Shown here in pieces: positions 63,976 to 64,000 of a stretch of 64,000 nt of DNA. Made by a program: the position numbers and the translations under genes. The notes under the pieces were generated by a model, which worked only from the letters and a program-made list of their open reading frames with translations, made no database searches and was not told the origin of the DNA. How positions within the stretch are numbered: position 1 is the first letter of the stretch; the number at the start of each line of letters is the position of its first letter. This DNA comes from a virus, in the IMG/VR virus record IMGVR_UViG_3300027749_000058, positions 1 through 64,000 of that record; one strand, 5' to 3'.

Positions 63976-64000
63976 AAAAGGGTTCAAAATAGAACCCTTT
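63976..64000. terminator. Terminator at the window edge
   Basis: AAAGGGTTC with GAACCCTTT over a short AT loop; the right flank is cut by the window end. Confidence 0.65.

Overview
The window looks like part of a large tailed-phage (Caudoviricetes) genome whose host is a member of the Bacteroidota, probably Flavobacteriia-like. The DNA is AT-rich. Host-type promoters of the TAnnTTTG kind (mostly TATCTTTG or TATATTTG, with an upstream TTTG) stand directly in front of several genes, often only 4-5 bases from the ATG. The content is viral: a tail fibre with a self-cleaving chaperone domain, lectin-like fibre proteins, three or more peptidoglycan hydrolases, thymidylate synthase, HNH nucleases, a DNA methylase and about 16 tRNA or tRNA-like genes. 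No rRNA operon and no bacterial chromosomal core is seen. Terminal repeats, terminase, portal and major capsid genes are not in this window.

Layout. 1-5.6 kb: 3' part of a giant repeat fibre, then a glycosyltransferase, sulfotransferase and FkbM methyltransferase in tandem. 5.7-17.4 kb: many small plus-strand genes, mostly tagged proteins (below), with a cyclophilin, a glucosaminidase, an A-type Fe-S carrier and a periplasmic nuclease. 17.4-19.8 kb: nearly protein-free, with several promoter-driven structured RNAs, an RHH regulator, an HNH gene overlapping a tRNA-Phe, and three tandem 311-base RNA units. 19.8-25.5 kb: lectin-like fibre proteins, a holin-like protein and tagged DNA enzymes. 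25.5-33.1 kb and 36.8-41.5 kb: mainly minus-strand metabolism and RNA repair (cREC protein, phosphoesterases, RNA ligase, P-loop kinase, thymidylate synthase, FMN reductase), a GH19 endolysin and metalloproteases. 41.5-48.2 kb: large virion-like tagged proteins, followed by ClpP and HNH on the minus strand. 50-59 kb: small early-type genes and a tRNA/structured-RNA cluster. 59-64 kb: an M15 peptidase, a HAD RNA-repair phosphatase and membrane proteins.

The main candidate for an undescribed system is a shared N-terminal leader on about 20 otherwise unrelated proteins. It is a short amphipathic helix of the type KIIxLTESxLxxLIxxVI, or a shorter basic variant, and usually ends in an (L/I)xE site, most often followed by Q. 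Larger proteins lack the helix but still carry (L/I)xEQ 20-120 residues in. This resembles the capsid-targeting sequence and prohead-protease site of phage T4, so these proteins may be packaged in the head, trimmed and injected. The bodies include a glucosaminidase, an OGG-like DNA glycosylase and a PD-(D/E)xK nuclease. Most of these genes have a TATTTAT box just upstream of the ATG, a candidate phage late promoter distinct from the TAnnTTTG class.

A second theme is RNA. Besides ordinary tRNAs there is a tRNA-Arg with about 25 extra bases in its anticodon loop, two tRNA-like genes with unreadable anticodon arms, a 5S-rRNA-like RNA, and at least eight other structured RNAs. The window also encodes a dispersed RNA-repair set (ligase, kinase, HAD phosphatase, cREC domain), which could serve tRNA repair or removal of the anticodon-loop insert. 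All functional assignments come from reading sequence only; no database search was run.
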